NCBI RefSeq assembly: GCF_012911895.1
Contig: NZ_JAAXCV010000019.1
Coordinates: 62,001 to 126,000, forward strand
Reading direction: 5' to 3'
Length of the DNA stretch: 64,000 nucleotides
Source: Bacillus sp. RO3
GTDB taxonomy: Bacteria > Bacillota > Bacilli > Bacillales > Bacillaceae_B
In this document: positions 60,087-64,000 of the stretch, piece after piece
How the letters are laid out: the number at the start of each line of letters is the position of its first letter
How positions within the stretch are numbered: position 1 is the first letter of the stretch
Made by a program: the position numbers and the translations under genes
Notes under the pieces: model-generated
The model's input: the letters and a program-made list of their open reading frames with translations, nothing else
What the model was told of the DNA's origin: nothing
The model's database searches: none

Positions 60087-60431
60087 TCAGCTTACATGTA
60101 TTGTATGGCAGGAAAAGTGAATGACCATTAGATCCATCGTAATCTTCACTTCATATTTCCCCTGGTATTTCCTTCTTTTCTCTTTTTCTATTTCCACAGC
60201 ACTGATGTCTTGGATTAAATAAGGACTCATTCCCATCTCCCAATCTTTAGGGGACAGTTCCTCGTCATGGGAAACATGGTAGTTCTCGATCTTTCATTGG
60301 TTACACCCAGTAAACTGAAACGTTCCCTCTTCGCAGGATAAAATCAGTTCGTCTGCAAAATGGTTAACCTCTAGCCTCAGTAAGGTTGAATCCCAGTAAT
60401 GAATGGTCTGAATGACTTCTTGGATATTCAT
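60087..60431 (-). pseudogene. Unknown gene interrupted by one in-frame TGA
   Basis: From ATG at 60431 the frame encodes about 114 residues with a TGA at codon 46 (60294-60296), between FTGCNQ and KIENYHVSHDEELS. Both halves are in one frame and read like one beta-rich protein ending IHFSCHTIHVS, with no shift. The simplest reading is a nonsense mutation. Family unknown. It starts nine bases after the HhH-AlkD-like gene. Confidence 0.6.
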
Positions 60432-60440
60432 TGTGCCCGC

Positions 60441-61427
60441 CTAACACCTCACATACTTCCGCTTAAACCCGATCTTCCCTCTCTCCACTTCCTTCTCGAT
60501 GCTCTCTGCAGCCCGCAGGATGCTGCTCTTCTTCCCGTCCCGCTTCATTTCCACGGGTCCCATCTCTTTAGCCGTCTGCAGGGCCACTTCATGAAGAGGC
60601 ACATAGGAGATCCCAACGGTGGCGACAAAGTTATTCATGGACGATTTCGTCCGTTCCGGCGCATCATGGATCGTCTCCTTTACCGTTTCAAGCATGCCTG
60701 CAAGCTTCGTCTCTGAGAACTCTTCGTCCTTCCGGTTCCCAAGGAGCCAGCAGTAGCAGCTCCACCCTGCAGACATCTTCAGCTCCTCACCGCTCTGGAT
60801 CCACTTATCGGCTACATCCTGGGCGATATCCGTTTCTGCCAGTGTGACCGCCACCACGTAGTCGGACAGCATAAAAAAGTATGCCCCCTCGATCCAGCGG
60901 TCGAAGTCTTCCTCGGTCATGGCTTTCGGTTCGGCGATGACGCCGGCAAAGTACATGGCGTCGTAATTCCCTGTTGCATATAGCTCCTCAGCGAGAGCCT
61001 GATCCTTCTTGATTTTCTTCGCCATCGGCTTCATGGCACCTGTCGCGACGCCAAAAACCGGTTCGTGGGCACCGCTGGACAGGTACATTTTTTTCGTCCG
61101 CTCCTTGCCCAGTGCTTCTAGCTCCTGCATAACAGTTTGTACATCCATGTTATCCACTTCTATCGATTGTCCAGTTGACTTTACCGGTTCAGGCGCTGAT
61201 TGGTTCCCTCTTTCTTCATTCATCTTTCTAAAGGACAGCCCTCTTCCGTCCAGCGCCTCCCTCAATAATTCCACTGCCTTCGGTCCGACTCCGTGAATCT
61301 TCAGGACATCGGATTCAGACACATTGGTCAACTCCTCGAGGCGAACGAATCCTGCGTTATGGAGCCCGCGGATTGCGGGCTTACTCATTTTAGGCCATTC
61401 GTTCTCCAGTGCTTGGGTATTCGTCAT
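60441..61427 (-). CDS. HhH plus AlkD-like repeat protein
   Basis: A 328-aa protein. Residues about 10-65 hold a helix-hairpin-helix region (LHNAGFVRLEELTNVSESDV, IHGVGPKAVELLREAL), a DNA-binding unit. A linker leads to an AlkD-like HEAT region (from about 95) with HEPVFGVATGAMKPMAKKI, FAGVIAEPKAMTEEDFDRW and YVPLHEVALQTAKEMG. AlkD proteins are DNA glycosylases for alkylated bases; the catalytic residues were not verified. AAAGGAGAATGGAC fixes the ATG at 61427. Confidence 0.75.
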   Translation of the reverse strand: MTNTQALENEWPKMSKPAIRGLHNAGFVRLEELTNVSESDVLKIHGVGPKAVELLREALDGRGLSFRKMNEERGNQSAPEPVKSTGQSIEVDNMDVQTVMQELEALGKERTKKMYLSSGAHEPVFGVATGAMKPMAKKIKKDQALAEELYATGNYDAMYFAGVIAEPKAMTEEDFDRWIEGAYFFMLSDYVVAVTLAETDIAQDVADKWIQSGEELKMSAGWSCYCWLLGNRKDEEFSETKLAGMLETVKETIHDAPERTKSSMNNFVATVGISYVPLHEVALQTAKEMGPVEMKRDGKKSSILRAAESIEKEVERGKIGFKRKYVRC

Positions 61428-61523
61428 GTCCATTCTCCTTTCATGCCTGCATTCAGCTTCTCATCATAAATCGTACTACTGTTTAGTATTCTCCCTAACC
61501 GGTGCCTCTCCTTTATTTCCTGA

Positions 61524-61556
61524 CAAAAAAAACTGTCACAAGGACAGTTCTTTTTC
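61524..61556. terminator. Terminator of the MFS efflux gene
   Basis: AACTGTC pairs with GACAGTT; A-rich and T-rich flanks allow action on both strands. Confidence 0.8.
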
Positions 61557-61562
61557 ACACAA

Positions 61563-62807
61563 TCACTCTGGAAGAGGGACAGGCTTCCCGGCTTCAACCA
61601 ACACCTGATCCCGGCCCATCATAATGGAAAGAAGGATGGTCAATATACCGGTTCCGATGAGGAGCCACTCGATGGCCACGATATCCGCCAAGGGCCCGAA
61701 TATCAGCATTCCAATCGGCATCATCGACGTGGAGATCATCCCCATGACCCCGAAGACCCTTCCTAAATAATTCTCTTCGATTTTCTCCTGGAGCAAGACC
61801 ATGGTCGGGGTGTTGAAAATCGGCATGGCCACTCCGAATATTGCCATGAAGACAAGGTAGAACCAAAAGGCCGGAACGATGCCAAGGGCAAAGGTGCAGA
61901 TCCCCATGATCAAGCTTGAGAACGTCATCGTGGCAATCTTATTTTGAAATCCTCCCCAGGAAGCGATGATCCCGCCCCCTGCCATCATTCCGATGGAAAA
62001 GGCAATTTCAATGGCCGTCAGTCTCCATATATCATCGCCGAAGCTCCTGGCGACCTGCAGGGGAGTCAAAAAGGCCGCAGGTGCCATCAGAACAAAAAAG
62101 ATGGCGAAGAACAGGAAGAACTTCTTCAGGAACCCATGGCTGTTGACATAGGACAAGCCTTGCTTGAAGTCACTGAAGTAGCTTGTTGTTTGTTTGCCTG
62201 CTGCCTTCTCATGTACCGAGATGTTCAAGAAAGCCAGCAGGGTGATGATCGCGATGGCGGCCGTAATGACATCGATGAAGAAAATGATTTCAATGGACGC
62301 CATTCCGAGTAGAGCCGCACTGACAAGCGGGGAAACGAACATAATGACAGCCTGAATGCTTCCATTTGCCCCGTTCACCTTCGTCAGCTTCTCCTTCGGA
62401 ACAATCTGCGGCAGGATCGCACCGACAGCAGGTGTCTGAACTCCTGCTCCAAGGGCCCTGACCGCTGCCATCACAAACAGCAGCCAGATCGAATCGTATC
62501 CCATTAAGAAGAGAATCGCGAGGACCAACGTAGAAGTCGAGATCAGCCCATCCGATAACACAATCAGCAGCTTCCGGTTATACCGATCCGCCCAGACCCC
62601 CGCAACCGGTGACAACAGAAAGGTCGGGATAAATCCGCAAATAATAAACAAGGTCATCATCAAACCCGATTCCGTCGTTAACGTAATATGCCACATGATG
62701 GCATATTGCACCAGGGACGACCCGAACAGGGAGATGGTCTGACTGCTGAGAAAGAGAATGATATTTCTTAACCAATTTTCCTTATGGTCGTGATTGACTG
62801 CGTTCAT
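61563..62807 (-). CDS. MFS efflux transporter (MFS_3, MefA-like)
   Basis: A 414-aa transporter with NIILFLSSQTISLFGSSLVQ in helix 1, the loop motif GVWADRYNRKLLIVLSD, a late FNTPTMVLLQEKIEENYLGRV and twelve helices. Similar proteins export macrolides, enterobactin or other compounds; substrate unknown. The ATG of MNAVNHDH is chosen since AGGTGG lies upstream and the earlier ATG codons precede it. The 270 bp upstream carry only a terminator. Confidence 0.88.
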   Translation of the reverse strand: MNAVNHDHKENWLRNIILFLSSQTISLFGSSLVQYAIMWHITLTTESGLMMTLFIICGFIPTFLLSPVAGVWADRYNRKLLIVLSDGLISTSTLVLAILFLMGYDSIWLLFVMAAVRALGAGVQTPAVGAILPQIVPKEKLTKVNGANGSIQAVIMFVSPLVSAALLGMASIEIIFFIDVITAAIAIITLLAFLNISVHEKAAGKQTTSYFSDFKQGLSYVNSHGFLKKFFLFFAIFFVLMAPAAFLTPLQVARSFGDDIWRLTAIEIAFSIGMMAGGGIIASWGGFQNKIATMTFSSLIMGICTFALGIVPAFWFYLVFMAIFGVAMPIFNTPTMVLLQEKIEENYLGRVFGVMGMISTSMMPIGMLIFGPLADIVAIEWLLIGTGILTILLSIMMGRDQVLVEAGKPVPLPE

Positions 62808-62858
62808 TTCCCACCACCTCATTTCCAATTATTTCGTCTGTTTAAGACGTATAGACAG

Positions 62859-62890
62859 GAAAAAAGAAGGGAGATTTCTCCCCTCTTTTA
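62859..62890 (-). terminator. Possible terminator of the SRPBCC gene
   Basis: GAGGGGAG pairs with CTCCCTTC on the minus strand and TTTTTTCC follows, about 190 bp beyond the SRPBCC stop. Confidence 0.6.
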
Positions 62891-63079
62891 AGCATATAAA
62901 CGACTTCCGTTTTTCATCAAATAGGATCACAGAACAATGGCATTCAATGAACGACTGTATCTCATACGGTCAAAAGAAAAACCTTCATTTCCGTTATAAG
63001 TAAGATTATCATAGCAGAGGGCCCATGCTGGCGCAATCGTTTTCTAAACCGTCCAGGGACTCATTTTTATTGACATTTT

Positions 63080-63550
63080 TCAAGAGCTCACCACTTTTGT
63101 TTTCTCCAAATAATCTTTCAAGGAATCCAAGTCCTTTGCACACGCTTTCTTAAATGTCCCTGCGATTAATTTGCCGAACCACTTGGACAGGCCGGTCAGG
63201 CCCCTGATTTCACCAAGCATCGTCACTTCCGTATGATCACCTGAAGAAGTCAGCAAATACGTAAAGATGAATTCCCCTTTACCTGTCGTTCCCTTCGTGC
63301 CGTCGCATCTCACCACAACCTTGTCAGGCTCTGTAAGCTCCACCACTTCAAAATGCTCCGAAGCCTCTTTGCCGAACATCTTCCTCGTTTCCCTCCACTG
63401 ACTTCCTTCACGGAGAGCCCCCTCATCCAGCCTCTCGATTCCCACCAACCCTTTCATCCACTGGTCAGCAGAATCTAAATCGATCAAACTCTCATATACT
63501 TTTTCTTTGGAAACAGTAAAGTTTCGTTTTACTTCGAATGTGAAACTCAA
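63080..63550 (-). CDS. SRPBCC (START-like) family protein
   Basis: A 156-aa START-like fold: FTFEVKRNFTVSKEKVYESL opening, SADQWMKGLVGIERLDEG, FIFTYLLTSSGDHTEVTMLG and a long C-terminal helix (AGTFKKACAKDLDSLKDYLE). Such proteins bind hydrophobic ligands in a central cavity. Substrate unknown; apparently monocistronic. Confidence 0.85.
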   Translation of the reverse strand: MSFTFEVKRNFTVSKEKVYESLIDLDSADQWMKGLVGIERLDEGALREGSQWRETRKMFGKEASEHFEVVELTEPDKVVVRCDGTKGTTGKGEFIFTYLLTSSGDHTEVTMLGEIRGLTGLSKWFGKLIAGTFKKACAKDLDSLKDYLEKTKVVSS

Positions 63551-63625
63551 AATGATAGACCTCCTCTTTCATCATGAATTGATTTTGGCAACGTTGAATG
63601 ATTTCCTTTTTTCAAGATAACTTCC

Positions 63626-64000
63626 TTAATGAGGATGAATTTTCGGCTTAAAGCCGCCTAGCTCCACCAGCTCTTTCTTTCCATTGACCGTCACCAGGTA
63701 GAAATCCTCCCGGTCTGTCCTCTCCACGTCTTCCACAGTCCACCCTTTGTCAGCATAGAACGCTTCGATTTCCCTTCGATCAAAAGGGGAGATCTCGCCT
63801 TTTTCCGTTTCCTTTTGGGGTGCAGGGGGATTCAGTTCGGGTGCTTCAGGGAGTACAGGCTCCCGCTGATTAAAGATCCCCTGGAGAAGCTTGATGATTT
63901 CAGCAAACCCGAAGAACACGATCCCCCATAGTGCTCCTTTTAGGAACAGACCGAACCCTATGCCGGTCTGAAGCGGACCGAACTGCATGAAACCATCGGA
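63626..64000 (-). CDS. Membrane-associated protein, possibly cut by the window end
   Basis: The frame stays open to the window edge. The first ATG (63988) has no RBS in view, so the true start may lie outside. One hydrophobic helix (GLFLKGALWGIVFFGFAEII), a Pro-rich linker and a C-terminal domain with GWTVEDVERTDREDFYLVTV. Family not recognised. Confidence 0.7.
   Translation of the reverse strand, partial: SDGFMQFGPLQTGIGFGLFLKGALWGIVFFGFAEIIKLLQGIFNQREPVLPEAPELNPPAPQKETEKGEISPFDRREIEAFYADKGWTVEDVERTDREDFYLVTVNGKKELVELGGFKPKIHPH

Overview
The window reads as chromosome of a spore-forming member of the Bacillaceae, possibly a Bacillus or Rossellomorea-like species. I base this on gene families, RBS style (AGGAGG-type sites, frequent TTG and GTG starts) and a yybP-ykoY leader, not on any database search. 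No rRNA, tRNA, CRISPR array, transposase or phage gene was seen.

Layout. 0-3.7 kb (minus): lactococcin-972-type bacteriocin operon. 3.8-4.9 kb: debris, namely a truncated VanZ gene, a broken fasciclin gene and two copies of a short palindromic repeat. 4.9-6.7 kb: TerC-family gene behind a manganese riboswitch, then a Cys-rich protein. 7-8.5 kb: two lipoproteins. 8.8-13.2 kb: phosphate-starvation operon phoD-tatC-phoX-tatA with a Pho-box-like promoter. 13.5-23.7 kb: a zinc-starvation island with seven Zur-box-like sites serving zinc-free ribosomal proteins L31 and S14, three COG0523 GTPases, FolE2, Dcd, a SufU paralogue, a broken Fur-family gene, a His-rich protein and a ZnuA-type binding protein. 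23.8-31 kb: ECF sigma/anti-sigma pair, hydrolase, DinB proteins and a TetR-led redox/methyltransferase operon. 31.3-34.7 kb (minus): an unrecognised cassette of secreted protein, lipoprotein, ABC ATPase and FtsX-like permease. 35-40 kb: YitT, a collagen-like protein, an MFS pump and a HAD hydrolase. 40.5-45.2 kb (plus): unusual operon of dNTPase, P450, dienelactone hydrolase, MFS and a small protein. 45.2-48.5 kb: second ECF pair and a GNAT.

The best candidate for an undescribed system is the AT-rich block 48.5-57.1 kb. It holds a 51-residue precursor-like peptide ending in GGSRPRHTAN; an arginase-family enzyme with an apparent N-terminal RiPP recognition element; two decarboxylase-like PLP fold-type III enzymes, one lacking the catalytic Cys; a PLP fold-type I enzyme; and an ABC exporter. 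A divergent HTH-TPR (RRNPP-type) regulator is followed after 13 bp by a 45-codon gene for a probable secreted pheromone. Perfect 22-bp inverted repeats flank the precursor gene. I read it as a quorum-controlled ribosomal peptide pathway in which Arg is converted to Orn on the peptide. 57.5-64 kb: CPBP protease, XRE regulator, small and broken genes, a HhH-AlkD-like protein, an MFS pump and housekeeping genes.

A dispersed palindromic repeat (core GGGGACGGTTCTCATGCTTC) sits at many gene ends, often between convergent genes, and has supplied the last codons of two unrelated proteins.
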